DNA of 64,000 nucleotides from Domibacillus tundrae. GTDB lineage: Bacteria; Bacillota; Bacilli; Bacillales; Domibacillaceae. The stretch lies in contig NZ_LAJA01000020.1 in NCBI RefSeq assembly GCF_000970675.1, positions 1 through 64,000 of the forward strand. The letters are read 5' to 3'. Below, piece after piece: positions 9,152 to 18,246 of the stretch. The stretch's first letter is position 1. Each line of letters opens with the position of its first letter. The notes beneath the pieces were generated by a model. That model made no database searches and was not told the origin of the DNA. It worked only from the letters and a program-made list of their open reading frames with translations. The translations under genes and the position numbers were made by a program.

Positions 9152-10136
9152 AAAAAACATGCGCAGCCAAATATGATTCCGCTTCTTCGAGCAGCCGCTC
9201 ATACGCGTTCTGTTCCGCAAACGCCTGTTGGTTGTGGACAGTAAAACGATGCGGTGTACCAAGCTCTACGCTAATTGTGCCTTCAAACATATATGTGCCG
9301 TTCCCGATCAAATCAATCGAGTAGCGGCCCGCTGCATGCTGATGCACTTCACAGCGGACTTTTCCGCCGTTATTGTATACGTCAATTGGTGTTTCATAGT
9401 CGTTTAAGCCGAGTTGGCAGGTCGTCAATGTCGAAGCGGACATCGCTGTACCGCACGCATTTGTAAAGCCGACGCCGCGTTCAAACGTCCGGACATACAG
9501 CGTGCCTTTTTCGATTGGATGAACGAAGCTGACATTGACTCCATCCGGCGTAATGTCATTTTTTTCGTTCAGCATTGCCGCAATCTGTTTTTGCTCATTT
9601 GAGGCAATTAGTTCCCGGCTGCCGACTGCAATTAAGTGTGGATTCGGTACGGCGACTGCTGAAAATGGGATTGAATCAGATAATGCCGGAACGATTTCAT
9701 TAAACAAGCGTTCTTTTCCAATCGTCATCGGCAAGTCGGCAAGATCGAACAAAACGGGTGAAATTTCCACGCGATACGCCGGTACACCGTCATAAATATC
9801 GCCGTCCCGTTTCACATAAAGGTCTGCTTTATTTGTCTCAACAACAATCTCATTTCTTCCGAGTTTGTCCAGTACATACCGGCCGTGCAGACGAAGGCCG
9901 TTGCCGCACATCGATGCTTCTGAGCCATCACTGTTAAAAATGCGCATTTTTGCGTCCGAATGACTGCTTTCCATGACAAACACAATGCCATCCGCACCGA
10001 TGCCTGTTTCACGGTCACAAAGCGCCAATGACAAATCACGGCGGTTTTCTTCGGTGAATGTGTACCTGTTCGTCCACTCATCAATTAAAATAAAATCATT
10101 TCCTGACCCGTGGCCCTTAATAAACTGAATCTCCAA
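9150..10136 (-). CDS. dapF: Diaminopimelate epimerase
   Basis: Interconverts LL- and meso-diaminopimelate in lysine and peptidoglycan synthesis, using two cysteines and no cofactor. Both catalytic Cys motifs are visible: SMCGNGLR and NACGTAMSA. The N-terminus IQFIKGHGSGNDF is typical. TTG 10136 with GAGGG upstream is preferred, with GTG 10154 as an alternative. At about 328 residues it is longer than the common 275-285. The extra is a C-terminal tail after the catalytic domain (roughly the last 40 residues, ending EEAESYLAAHVF), apparently helical and of unknown role. Monocistronic, with its own terminator. Confidence 0.92.
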   Translation of the reverse strand: MEIQFIKGHGSGNDFILIDEWTNRYTFTEENRRDLSLALCDRETGIGADGIVFVMESSHSDAKMRIFNSDGSEASMCGNGLRLHGRYVLDKLGRNEIVVETNKADLYVKRDGDIYDGVPAYRVEISPVLFDLADLPMTIGKERLFNEIVPALSDSIPFSAVAVPNPHLIAVGSRELIASNEQKQIAAMLNEKNDITPDGVNVSFVHPIEKGTLYVRTFERGVGFTNACGTAMSASTLTTCQLGLNDYETPIDVYNNGGKVRCEVHQHAAGRYSIDLIGNGTYMFEGTISVELGTPHRFTVHNQQAFAEQNAYERLLEEAESYLAAHVF

Positions 10137-10270
10137 CCTGAATCCCTCTTTCACAGCAAGTTTATTTTTTTCAGTATAGCAGATTTATATGGGGTGGTGC
10201 GACTTCTTGGAAGGGTCGTGCGATTTTATGAATTCTTGGTGTGAAATTTAATCCGGGTCCTGCGAAAATA

Positions 10271-10292
10271 AAAAAACCGCCCCAAGAGGCGG
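10271..10292 (-). terminator. Terminator of the NCS2 permease gene
   Basis: CCGCC / GGCGG stem with a 6-base loop followed by a T run on the minus strand, five bases after the permease stop. Confidence 0.8.
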
Positions 10293-10296
10293 ATTT

Positions 10297-11514
10297 TTAG
10301 TGAATCATTGTATTCATCAGGAACAGCACCGCGATGATGTACATCGGAACGGGTACTTCGCGAAATCGCCCGCGGGTCATTTTTAAGATCGGGTATAAAA
10401 TGAAACCGGCCGCAATGCCGTCTGCGATGCTCGATGTAAGCGGAATGATCGCGATAATGGCAAGTGCTGGAATCGATTCGGTCCAGTCAGAAAAAGACAG
10501 CCGGCGGATGTTCATTGTCATCAGCACGCCGATAATAATTAAGATCGGCGCAACAGCAGAGCCTGGCACCATATTTAAATACGGCGCCGCGACAAACGCA
10601 AGCGGAAATAAAAGTCCGGCAACAAGCGGTACAAGACCGGTCCGTCCGCCAGAAGCGATTGGCGCCGCGCTTTCAACGGCCGACACATTAGCACTTGATC
10701 CGGCCATGCCGGATGCGATGACCGCAAATGCATTAGACTGAATGGCCCGCTTGAATTTCTGCGGCTGCTCAGCCAAATTCAAGTGGCCGTGCACGAGGCC
10801 GATGTTTTCAAACAGCAGCACCATCGTTAACGAAAATACCGCCGAAATGAACACGACTGGCGAAACCCCTTTAACGGTCCAGGCGCCAAATACCGATGCA
10901 TAGCTGCTCATGCCAACATGACGTGAGATCTCCGGTAATGTGCCAAACAGCCAGGCGATGCCGGTACCGGCTAAAATGATCCAGATAAAGGTGCCCGGCA
11001 CTTTTCGCCAAAATAATACGATTGCAAGCACGAACGTGATAAGCGCAGCCCACGAAAGCCCGGATTTTTCCAAACCGATCACGATAAGAAATAGCCCGAG
11101 GCCAATTGTGATCGCTTCTTTAAGCGACGCGGGCACAATGTCATTTAGTTTTCCGGCGATTGGTGTCAGTGTGACCACCGCAAACAATAGACCGGAAACG
11201 ACAGTGACACCAAGCGCCTGCTGCCACGTCATGCCCATTTCGTTCACAAATGTATAAGTGAACATCACATTGATGCCCATGCCTGGTACAATTATGATCG
11301 GTGCATTCGCCCACAGCGCCATAATCAAACACCCGGTCGCGGCCGATACAATGGTTGCCGCTGCGGCTGCTTCAAATGGCATGCCCGCTTCTGACAAAAT
11401 GAGCCCGTTTACGGCAATAATGTAGATGACTGTTAAAAAGCCGGCCACACCCGCAGACAATTCCTTCGCGAAAGTCGTTCCGTGTTCGCGAAGCTTAAAA
11501 ATTCCTCCATTCAT
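10297..11514 (-). CDS. NCS2/AzgA-family purine permease (PbuG/PbuO-like)
   Basis: Proton-coupled purine base importer, probably hypoxanthine/guanine or adenine. It is 405 residues with about 12 hydrophobic segments. Family signatures are the N-terminal TTFAKELSAGVAGFLTVIYII, the substrate-site segment VPGMGINVMFTYTFV, and AGSSANVSAVESAAPIASGGRTG in the central loop. It is slightly shorter than the usual 430-440 residues but has no visible break. A perfect palindrome lies 47-68 bases upstream; I saw no purine riboswitch. Substrate choice within the family cannot be settled from sequence alone. Confidence 0.85.
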   Translation of the reverse strand: MNGGIFKLREHGTTFAKELSAGVAGFLTVIYIIAVNGLILSEAGMPFEAAAAATIVSAATGCLIMALWANAPIIIVPGMGINVMFTYTFVNEMGMTWQQALGVTVVSGLLFAVVTLTPIAGKLNDIVPASLKEAITIGLGLFLIVIGLEKSGLSWAALITFVLAIVLFWRKVPGTFIWIILAGTGIAWLFGTLPEISRHVGMSSYASVFGAWTVKGVSPVVFISAVFSLTMVLLFENIGLVHGHLNLAEQPQKFKRAIQSNAFAVIASGMAGSSANVSAVESAAPIASGGRTGLVPLVAGLLFPLAFVAAPYLNMVPGSAVAPILIIIGVLMTMNIRRLSFSDWTESIPALAIIAIIPLTSSIADGIAAGFILYPILKMTRGRFREVPVPMYIIAVLFLMNTMIH

Positions 11515-11560
11515 TAATAAAACCTGCTTACTGTAAAGCGCCCTCTCCCTACCCGCTGTA

Positions 11561-11582
11561 TTGTCAGACAGAGGTCTGACAA
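11561..11582 (-). promoter_or_regulatory. Perfect palindromic operator upstream of the purine permease
   Basis: TTGTCAGAC (11561-11569) and GTCTGACAA (11574-11582) are 9-bp arms around AGAG. No T run follows on either strand, so it is more likely a protein-binding site, such as for a GntR/TetR-type dimer, than a terminator. It lies in the 89-base gap between ribH and the permease gene. Confidence 0.5.
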
Positions 11583-11603
11583 CCAGCCACGTTAGCGATT
11601 ATA

Positions 11604-12074
11604 TCACGCGTCAAATGAGCGGAGCAAGTTCGCCATTTCGATAGCAGACATCGCTGAATCCCAGCCTTTGTTGCCTGCTTTTGTGCCTGCACGTTCGATG
11701 GCTTGTTCAATCGTATCCGTTGTCAGAAGACCGAAGATTACTGGTACTCCTGTTTGCATGCCGGCTTGCGCGGTGCCTTTTGCCGCTTCGCTGCAGACAT
11801 AGTCAAAGTGGGCTGTTGCACCGCGAATAACGGCGCCCAACGTAATAACCGCGTCATATTTTCCACTTTCTGCCATTTTTTTAGCGACAAGCGGCAATTC
11901 AAACGCACCCGGCACCCAGGCGATATCGATATTTTCTTCCTCAACGCCATGACGGATAAATCCGTCTTGTGCGCCCCCAATCAGCTTGCTTGTAATAAAT
12001 TCATTGAAACGGCCGGCAACGATGCCTACTTTTAGTCCTGTTCCAATTAAATGTCCTTCAAATGTTTTTCCCAT
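11604..12074 (-). CDS. ribH: 6,7-dimethyl-8-ribityllumazine synthase
   Basis: Condenses the ribityl-aminouracil with dihydroxybutanone phosphate to lumazine, the penultimate step to riboflavin. It is 156 residues, the normal length. Motifs include [27 protein letters not shown] and the phosphate-binding [14 protein letters not shown]. The ATG overlaps the ribBA stop by one base (TAATG), indicating translational coupling. Last gene of the riboflavin operon. No clear terminator is seen before the permease gene. Confidence 0.95.
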   Translation of the reverse strand: MGKTFEGHLIGTGLKVGIVAGRFNEFITSKLIGGAQDGFIRHGVEEENIDIAWVPGAFELPLVAKKMAESGKYDAVITLGAVIRGATAHFDYVCSEAAKGTAQAGMQTGVPVIFGLLTTDTIEQAIERAGTKAGNKGWDSAMSAIEMANLLRSFDA

Positions 12075-13282
12075 TATTCATTCTCCTCTTTTACATGTAA
12101 TAAGTGGCCGAGCTTTGAAATTTTTGTTTTTAAATAATTACGGTTGTCGTCATTGGCCGGCATTTCAATCGGCATACGTTCAACGATATCGAGCCCGTAT
12201 CCATTTAAGCCGGTAATTTTGCGCGGGTTGTTTGTTAAGAGCCGCATTTTTGAAATGCCGAGATCGCGCAAAATTTGGGCGCCGATGCCGTAATCACGCA
12301 AGTCGTCTTTAAACCCAAGCTTGACGTTTGCTTCGACGGTATCATAGCCCTGCTCCTGTAATTCGTATGCCTTCAGCTTATTGATCAGCCCGATGCCGCG
12401 GCCTTCCTGGCGCATGTACAACAGCACACCGCGCCCTTCTTCTTCAATCTGCTGAAGCGCCGCATGAAGCTGCGGACCGCAGTCGCAGCGATGTGAGCCA
12501 AAAATGTCCCCGGTTAAACATTCAGAATGAACGCGGACAAGCACCGGCTCGTCGCCGGAAATGTCGCCTTTCACAAGTGCAACATGGTCTTTGCCGGTTA
12601 AGTCTTCCTCATAGCCAACCGCACGGAAATAACCGAAATCGGTCGGCAGCTGGATGTCCGCTTCCCGGCGGATCAGTGTTTCACGTCCACGGCGATAGGA
12701 CACAAGCTGTTCAATCGTAATGATTTTCAAATCGAATTTTTTCGCCATCACTTCAAGCGCCGGCAGTCGGGCCATGGTCCCATCATCATTCATCACTTCG
12801 CAGATGACACCGGCTGGTTTATGACCGGCAAGCTTTGCAAGGTCAACCGCTGCTTCGGTATGGCCGGTTCTGCGCAGCACGCCGCCGTCTTTTGCAATCA
12901 GCGGAAAAATATGACCCGGCCGTTTAAAATCAGCTGGTGCGGACGCATCATCCACCATTGCTTTCACCGTATCAGCCCGATCAAATGCGCTTATGCCGGT
13001 CGTCGTTGAAATGTGATCAACGCTGACCGTAAACGCTGTTCCGTGGCTGTCCGTGTTATGTTCCACCATCGAATGGAATTGAAGCCGGTTTGCAATCTGC
13101 TCCTCAACCGGCACACAAATGAGGCCGCGGCCTTCTTTCGCCATAAAATTAATCATGGCACCATCTGCGAGTTCCGCAATGCCGACAAGGTCGCCTTCAT
13201 TTTCACGGTCTTCATCATCGACAACAATAATCACTTTCCCTTGTTTTAAATCGTCAATGGCTTCTTCAATTGTTGAAAACAT
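12074..13282 (-). CDS. ribBA: Bifunctional DHBP synthase / GTP cyclohydrolase II
   Basis: Supplies both riboflavin precursors. The N-terminal ribB domain (1-200) makes dihydroxybutanone phosphate; [21 protein letters not shown] and GVICEVMN are visible. The C-terminal ribA domain (205-402) opens GTP with a zinc site in [21 protein letters not shown] (three Cys) and the RQEGRGIGL loop. 402 residues, full length. Third gene of the operon, 12 bases after ribE. Confidence 0.95.
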   Translation of the reverse strand: MFSTIEEAIDDLKQGKVIIVVDDEDRENEGDLVGIAELADGAMINFMAKEGRGLICVPVEEQIANRLQFHSMVEHNTDSHGTAFTVSVDHISTTTGISAFDRADTVKAMVDDASAPADFKRPGHIFPLIAKDGGVLRRTGHTEAAVDLAKLAGHKPAGVICEVMNDDGTMARLPALEVMAKKFDLKIITIEQLVSYRRGRETLIRREADIQLPTDFGYFRAVGYEEDLTGKDHVALVKGDISGDEPVLVRVHSECLTGDIFGSHRCDCGPQLHAALQQIEEEGRGVLLYMRQEGRGIGLINKLKAYELQEQGYDTVEANVKLGFKDDLRDYGIGAQILRDLGISKMRLLTNNPRKITGLNGYGLDIVERMPIEMPANDDNRNYLKTKISKLGHLLHVKEENE

Positions 13283-13294
13283 GGATGTTCCTCC

Positions 13295-13939
13295 TTACAA
13301 ATAGCCGTTCTCTTTTAATAAATCCATTGTGACGCCGCGCTTAGGCGCTTCTTTTTTCTCAAGCATATTGCCGACGTATTTCGCCAGCATGTCGCATTCA
13401 ATATTAACCGGATCGCCAACACCTTTTGCCGCAAGAATCGTTTCATCCCTTGTATGCGGAATGAGTGACACTGTGACGTCGTTATCCGTCACACCAAATA
13501 ATGTAAGCGATGTACCATCAAGAGAAATCGAGCCTTTATATAAAAAGTAACGACCGAGTCCTTCCGGATAGGAAATCGTCACATAAAGTGCGTTTTCTTC
13601 CTGTTTTTTCGAGACAATATGTCCGACACCATCAACATGTCCCGAGACAAAATGGCCGCCAAACCGACCGTTCGCTGCCATCGCCCGCTCTAAATTCACA
13701 CGAGCGCCAGATGTAAGCGCAGCAAGCGCTGTTGATTTAAACGTTTCCGGCATCACATCCGTTGTAAAATGCGTTTTTGTAAATGTCGTTACCGTCAAGC
13801 AGACGCCGCTGACGGAAATGCTGTCGCCTATTTGCACGCCTTCCAGCACTTTCCTAGCGGCAATCGTCAGCTGCAGCGATTTACCGCCGCGGACAATTCG
13901 CTCAACCGTACCGATTTCTTCTATTATTCCTGTAAACAC
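13295..13939 (-). CDS. ribE: Riboflavin synthase alpha subunit
   Basis: Dismutates two lumazines to riboflavin. It has 214 residues as two tandem lumazine-binding barrels: MFTGIIEEIG with GDSISVSGVCLTV in the first, and RFGGHFVSGHVDGVG with GSISLDGTSLTL in the second. The start is GTG 13939 (AAAAGGTGATCAC before it). It lies five bases after ribD and 12 before ribBA. Confidence 0.95.
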   Translation of the reverse strand: MFTGIIEEIGTVERIVRGGKSLQLTIAARKVLEGVQIGDSISVSGVCLTVTTFTKTHFTTDVMPETFKSTALAALTSGARVNLERAMAANGRFGGHFVSGHVDGVGHIVSKKQEENALYVTISYPEGLGRYFLYKGSISLDGTSLTLFGVTDNDVTVSLIPHTRDETILAAKGVGDPVNIECDMLAKYVGNMLEKKEAPKRGVTMDLLKENGYL

Positions 13940-13943
13940 GTGA

Positions 13944-15020
13944 TCACCTTTTTCCCATGACGATTTTCAAATCCGGACCGATCTTGTCAATAGAAACAAA
14001 ATCAAGATCGAGCGCTTCATCCATGGATGAGCCACCGAGTCCGCCAAAAGAGGACGGAGCCGATTTGCCGCCGATTAATTTCGGCGCCATATACATGACG
14101 AGCCGGTTAAAAGCGCCAATGTCCAAAAACGACGCATTCATTTCAGCCCCGGCTTCTACAAACAAAGTCATAATGTTCATTTTGCCAAGTTCATCAAGCA
14201 CCGCATCAATGGCCATGTATGGCAGCCGGATGATTGTGACCCCTTCATCTTCTAATGCACGTTGTTTTTTCGTCTGTGCGTCGGATGCACAGAAAATAAT
14301 TGTCTTTGCTTCTTTGTTTTGAATGATGTGAAAATCAACGGGTACGCGTAAATGCGTGTCCAATAAAATTCGAATCGGGTTTTTTCCTCCTTGGGGCAGA
14401 CGGGAGGTGAGGAGCGGGTTGTCGAGCAGGACAGTGCCGATGCCCGTTAAAATGGCATCATGACGGCTTCTGAGAAGGTGTACGTCTTCTCTGGCGGCGT
14501 CGCTTGTAATCCAGCGGCTGTGCCCGGTATGGGCGGCCGTTTTGCCGTCGGCGGTGACAGCAGTTTTAATCGTAACGTAAGGCCGTTTCGTCTGAATAAA
14601 ATGAAAAAACGGTGTTAATAATTCCGTTGCTTTTTGTTCGCAAATGCCGGTCTTGACTTCGATGCCGGCCGCCTGCAGTTTTTCGATGCCTTTTCCGCCC
14701 ACAAGCGGATTCGGATCAATGGCGGCAATAAAGACGCGGCGAAGGCCTTTTTCAATAATAAGATCGGCGCATGGCGGGGTTTTCCCAAAATGAGCGCACG
14801 GCTCAAGCGTAACGTATATATCCGCATCTTTTGCCGCATCACCCGCCTGTTCAAGCGCATTTACTTCCGCATGTGCTTCGCCGGCTTTTAAATGGGCACC
14901 CATGCCAAGAATCCGGCCGTCTTTAACGACCACAGCACCAACGGGTGGATTTGGTGTAGTCTGGTACGCGGCACTTTCGGCAAGCGACAGTGCAAGATTC
15001 ATATAATGTTCTTCATTCAT
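13944..15020 (-). CDS. ribD: Bifunctional diaminohydroxyphosphoribosylaminopyrimidine deaminase / reductase
   Basis: Second and third steps of riboflavin synthesis. The N-terminal deaminase has the zinc site HAEVNAL and TLEPCAHFGKTPPCADLI. The C-terminal reductase (about 145-358) begins RPYVTIKTAVTADGK and includes the VEAGAEMNASF segment. 358 residues, full length. First gene of the operon, about 45 bases after the riboswitch terminator. Confidence 0.95.
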   Translation of the reverse strand: MNEEHYMNLALSLAESAAYQTTPNPPVGAVVVKDGRILGMGAHLKAGEAHAEVNALEQAGDAAKDADIYVTLEPCAHFGKTPPCADLIIEKGLRRVFIAAIDPNPLVGGKGIEKLQAAGIEVKTGICEQKATELLTPFFHFIQTKRPYVTIKTAVTADGKTAAHTGHSRWITSDAAREDVHLLRSRHDAILTGIGTVLLDNPLLTSRLPQGGKNPIRILLDTHLRVPVDFHIIQNKEAKTIIFCASDAQTKKQRALEDEGVTIIRLPYMAIDAVLDELGKMNIMTLFVEAGAEMNASFLDIGAFNRLVMYMAPKLIGGKSAPSSFGGLGGSSMDEALDLDFVSIDKIGPDLKIVMGKR

Positions 15021-15063
15021 TTAGAAGGGAACCCCTTTCTTAAAAATACCGCCTGTACACAAG

Positions 15064-15098
15064 AAAAGCCCCGCATTGATGTTCAATACGGGGCTTTT
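15064..15098 (-). terminator. Regulatory terminator of the FMN riboswitch
   Basis: Perfect 10-bp stem AAAAGCCCCG / CGGGGCTTTT with a 15-base loop, between the RFN element and ribD. This is the position expected for FMN-induced transcription termination. Confidence 0.85.
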
Positions 15099-15154
15099 TA
15101 TCATTAGGAAATAAACGTTTTCTATCTGAAAAAATTTTCAGAAAACGCGTTTTG

Positions 15155-15288
15155 TCCTTTCCTCCCATCCAGACTTTCACTGTCGGCTCCGGAATTACAC
15201 CAGATCCACCGCACGTATGCGGGTCACGGACTAAGGGCTATGCGCCCATCACCGCCGGTCGGGAGTTGCACCCTGCCCCGGAAAGGTT
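15155..15288 (-). promoter_or_regulatory. FMN riboswitch (RFN element)
   Basis: The minus strand carries the conserved RFN blocks in order: GGGGCAGGGTG, CCCGACCGGCGG, the short variable arm with TAGCCC and GTCCGTGACCC, then GGATCTGGTG, CCGGAGCCGACAGT and GTCTGGATGGGAG. It directly precedes a terminator and ribD, so FMN should switch off the whole rib operon. An AT-rich dyad at 15113-15152 (AACGTTTTCT with AGAAAACG) may be the antiterminator region. Confidence 0.95.
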
Positions 15289-15306
15289 TATTCGAATGTT
15301 GTTATC

Positions 15307-15336
15307 ATTATGAACCTTCTTTAAATCGTCTGTCAA
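15307..15336 (-). promoter_or_regulatory. Probable sigma-A promoter of the rib operon, inside the 3' end of efeU
   Basis: On the minus strand TTGACA (15336-15331) and CATAAT (15312-15307) are 18 bases apart, immediately before the RFN element. The -35 and spacer overlap the last codons of efeU, so the rib promoter sits in coding sequence. Confidence 0.55.
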
Positions 15337-17032
15337 GGAGGGATTCTTGTTTTTTCAGCCAGAAGGCAAGCATAGCAATGACAACAAGCAGGACAAGCTG
15401 CGGCAAAACCGTTTCAACCGTCGGGTACAAGCCGATCACATCAATAAACGGCACAATGGATGTTGAATGAATATCAACCACGCCCGCAACTTGCAGCGAA
15501 TGAATACTTTTGCCTAAAATTTTAAACGCCAGCACGTAAATAAGCAGCGCCGCGCTCGTAAAAAAGAGCCGCATCGGAACCCGCACGCTGTATTTCATCA
15601 CCAGAAATCCAACCGCTGAAACGATAATAACGGCCACCGCGATGCCACTGACAAGTGCGCCTAGTTTCATATCCGGTGCCATGCCGGCATAAAAAATGAT
15701 TGTTTCTGCGCCTTCTCTGAAAACAGACAAAAAGCTGATCAACGCAAACGACAGAACGCTTCCGGATGCTGCTGCTTTTCCCATCGACTGCTTAACAAAC
15801 GCATTCCATTTGTTTATATTCGATTTTCCGTGCAGCCAAATACCAACACCGATCATCATGACGACAGCCACGATGCCGGTGAGCCCTTCCATATATTCAC
15901 GTCCGGCGGCACCCGCAAGACCGGTGAACACGCGGCTTAACACAACCGCCATCACAACGCTCGCCAACATACCGCCTCCCGCGCCGAGCCAAATCCATTT
16001 TTTCGCCTTCTCTTGTCCGGTTTTTGATAAAAAAGCGAGCAGCGCCGACAATATAAGCACAGCTTCTAATCCTTCACGAAGCAAGACAAGTGCCGCATCC
16101 CACCATGTGTAGGAAGAGGATTCAACGAGCGGCAGCAAGCGGTTTTCGATGCCTGCGATCATATCTGCTGCTTTTTCACTGTCAACCTCTTTAGAAGAAA
16201 GCAAGCCAGCCGCTTCCGGAATGACTACTTCAATGTCGTTGTATAACGACGCATCTTTTACTTGAACGGTTCCTTCAACAGCCGGCCACATCGTGATCGA
16301 TTCTGTCAGCGAGGCGGCAGCAGCGGTGCTGTTTTCAGCCCGCGCCTCCTCTTCCGCTTTTTTTAAAAGCGCCATGTAGTCGGCAAGTGTGGCCGTTTCA
16401 GCCGTGCCGCCCTCACTCGTTCCATTTAAGTACCGTTTAATTGCTTCTTCAAGCGTGGTTGCTGCGCTGCTCACCTCCGCGGGATCAGACGGTTCTTTTA
16501 CAACGGCAATCCGGAGCAGCGCCATATTGGTTTCAATGTCACCGTATGCCGCTGTACTATCGGCATTGACGATTTTTTCAACAGTGCTCCATTTTGTTTC
16601 AAATGAACGGTATGAAGACTTGTCAATCCCTGTTTGGTTCATGTCAGATAAAACCGGCAGCAGCTCTGCCACTTTAGCACGTTCCGCTTCCTGGTCCACC
16701 GGATTTAATGCTTCATCAACGCCAACGAGCGCGGACGACAATTGCTTCAGCGCCGACTGCACGTTTTCCTGATTTTTTTCCTGCACGGCTTTTTCAACAG
16801 ATGCCATTGCCGCATCTACTTCTTTAGACGGCGTACCGAGCGTTTTCCACTCTGTTTGAAATTGAGCCATATTCTCTTCAACCGCCGCGTAGTCTTCATT
16901 TTTCACATTCATCATCGCATCGCCAACCGGTACAAATAAAGCGTCGGTATCGGTCTCAGCGGATGCACTCTGTACGCCCATTCCGCATATAATGAACAAA
17001 ACAGCGGCAAGCTTAACTAAATAACGTTTCAC
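15308..17032 (-). CDS. efeU: Ferrous/ferric iron permease EfeU (FTR1 family) with N-terminal extracytoplasmic domain
   Basis: Membrane iron permease of the EfeUOB system. It is 574 residues: a signal peptide (ends near SASAETD), an extracytoplasmic helical region of about 290 residues, then the FTR1 domain with seven or so membrane segments. Two iron-channel REXXE motifs are visible: LLREGLEAVLI near 318 and FREGAETIIF near 452. GTG 17032 has AAAGGAGG upstream and overlaps the efeB 3' end by 20 bases. Third gene of efeO-efeB-efeU. No terminator separates it from the rib leader. Confidence 0.9.
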   Translation of the reverse strand: MKRYLVKLAAVLFIICGMGVQSASAETDTDALFVPVGDAMMNVKNEDYAAVEENMAQFQTEWKTLGTPSKEVDAAMASVEKAVQEKNQENVQSALKQLSSALVGVDEALNPVDQEAERAKVAELLPVLSDMNQTGIDKSSYRSFETKWSTVEKIVNADSTAAYGDIETNMALLRIAVVKEPSDPAEVSSAATTLEEAIKRYLNGTSEGGTAETATLADYMALLKKAEEEARAENSTAAAASLTESITMWPAVEGTVQVKDASLYNDIEVVIPEAAGLLSSKEVDSEKAADMIAGIENRLLPLVESSSYTWWDAALVLLREGLEAVLILSALLAFLSKTGQEKAKKWIWLGAGGGMLASVVMAVVLSRVFTGLAGAAGREYMEGLTGIVAVVMMIGVGIWLHGKSNINKWNAFVKQSMGKAAASGSVLSFALISFLSVFREGAETIIFYAGMAPDMKLGALVSGIAVAVIIVSAVGFLVMKYSVRVPMRLFFTSAALLIYVLAFKILGKSIHSLQVAGVVDIHSTSIVPFIDVIGLYPTVETVLPQLVLLVVIAMLAFWLKKQESLLDRRFKEGS

Positions 17033-18245
17033 CGAGCCAGCCTCCTTTTTTCACACCGGGCAGACAGGCAAAAACAGCACTTCCACGGTGAATCGTGTAT
17101 TCGTTCAATTTATCATTTTTCGCCAGTCGGGTTTGAATCGGTACAAACTGATTTTGAATGCTTTTTTGGAAACTAATAAACAACAGCCCTGCATCAAAGC
17201 TGCCTGTTTTCGGATCGAGACCGTCCGCGTACGAATAAGACCGGCGCAAAAGCTTCACGCTTCCGTCTCCGTGTGCAAGCGCCGTGTGGGAATTCGCCGG
17301 TATTTGTTTTTGACCCGTTTCATCCGTTTTGGCCAAATCAAGCTGTTCAAATTCGTCTTTACGCCCAAGAGGAGCACCGGTTGCACGGTGGCGGCCAAAT
17401 GTTGCTTCTTGTTCCTGCAAAGCTGTTCGGTCCCACACCTCAATAAACATTTGGACGCGGCGCACGACCATATACGTGCCGCCCGCCATCCAGCCGCTTT
17501 TCGTCCAGACATGTTCATCCATCGCTTTTTTGCTCGTATGGTCCGGATTCCCTGTTCCGTCTTTGAATCCGAACAAGTTGCGCGGTGTTTCTTTTTCCGT
17601 GTTCGCCTGCTTTGTCCGCTGAAATGCTGCCTGTGTCCATTTCAGCTGCATTTTCCCGCGGGCAAGACGAATCAGGTTTCGCACTGCATGAAACGCCACT
17701 TGCGGATCATCTGCGCACGCTTGGATGCACACATCACCGCCGGACCACTGTTCTTCAAGGGCGTCAAAGGAAAAAGCAGGCAAATCCGCAAGTTCCGCCG
17801 GCTGCTTTGCCGTCATGGCCAATTTTTGAAAAAAACCGGGACCAACGCCGAATGTCATGGTCACGTTCGAGGCGTCAAGACCGGCTGCTTCGCCTGTGTC
17901 ATCCGGGGGCATTAGCACATTCGATGCCGGTTTCCCAATTTCTTTTCCTTCTGCTATAGCTGCAGCCGCTTCTGTCCATTCTTTAAAAAGAGAAATCACT
18001 TCTGCTTTTTCCGATGTAGTCAGCATTAACGCTGCAAAGTACAAGTGATTTTGCGGATCGGTTGTAATGCCTGCCTGATGCGTGCCATAAAACGGAACCG
18101 TGCCGGTGCTTTTTTGACCAGCTGATGCTTTAAGTGTAAGCAGGCTGCCGGCACCGGATGCACCGATCAACAGACCTGCCGCACCAATCCCGCCCGCTTT
18201 CAACACATTGCGGCGTGACACTTCTTTTTTTAAAAAATTATCCAC
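17013..18245 (-). CDS. efeB: Dye-decolourising-type haem peroxidase EfeB
   Basis: Secreted haem peroxidase that oxidises Fe(II) for EfeU. It is 410 residues. A twin-arginine signal begins SRRNVLKAGGIGAAGLLIG. The DyP signature GFKDGTGNPD carries the distal Asp near residue 230, with the MVVRRVQMFIEVW segment following. The proximal haem His is expected near HTALAHGDG. The start GTG 18245 has GGAGG nine bases upstream and overlaps the efeO stop region, so translation is coupled. Confidence 0.93.
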   Translation of the reverse strand: MDNFLKKEVSRRNVLKAGGIGAAGLLIGASGAGSLLTLKASAGQKSTGTVPFYGTHQAGITTDPQNHLYFAALMLTTSEKAEVISLFKEWTEAAAAIAEGKEIGKPASNVLMPPDDTGEAAGLDASNVTMTFGVGPGFFQKLAMTAKQPAELADLPAFSFDALEEQWSGGDVCIQACADDPQVAFHAVRNLIRLARGKMQLKWTQAAFQRTKQANTEKETPRNLFGFKDGTGNPDHTSKKAMDEHVWTKSGWMAGGTYMVVRRVQMFIEVWDRTALQEQEATFGRHRATGAPLGRKDEFEQLDLAKTDETGQKQIPANSHTALAHGDGSVKLLRRSYSYADGLDPKTGSFDAGLLFISFQKSIQNQFVPIQTRLAKNDKLNEYTIHRGSAVFACLPGVKKGGWLGETLFS

Positions 18246-18246
18246 A

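Noticed and set aside
17088-17915. Plus-strand 275-codon frame across efeB
   Set aside because: Antisense shadow of a GC-rich gene; Cys/His/Arg-rich nonsense composition.
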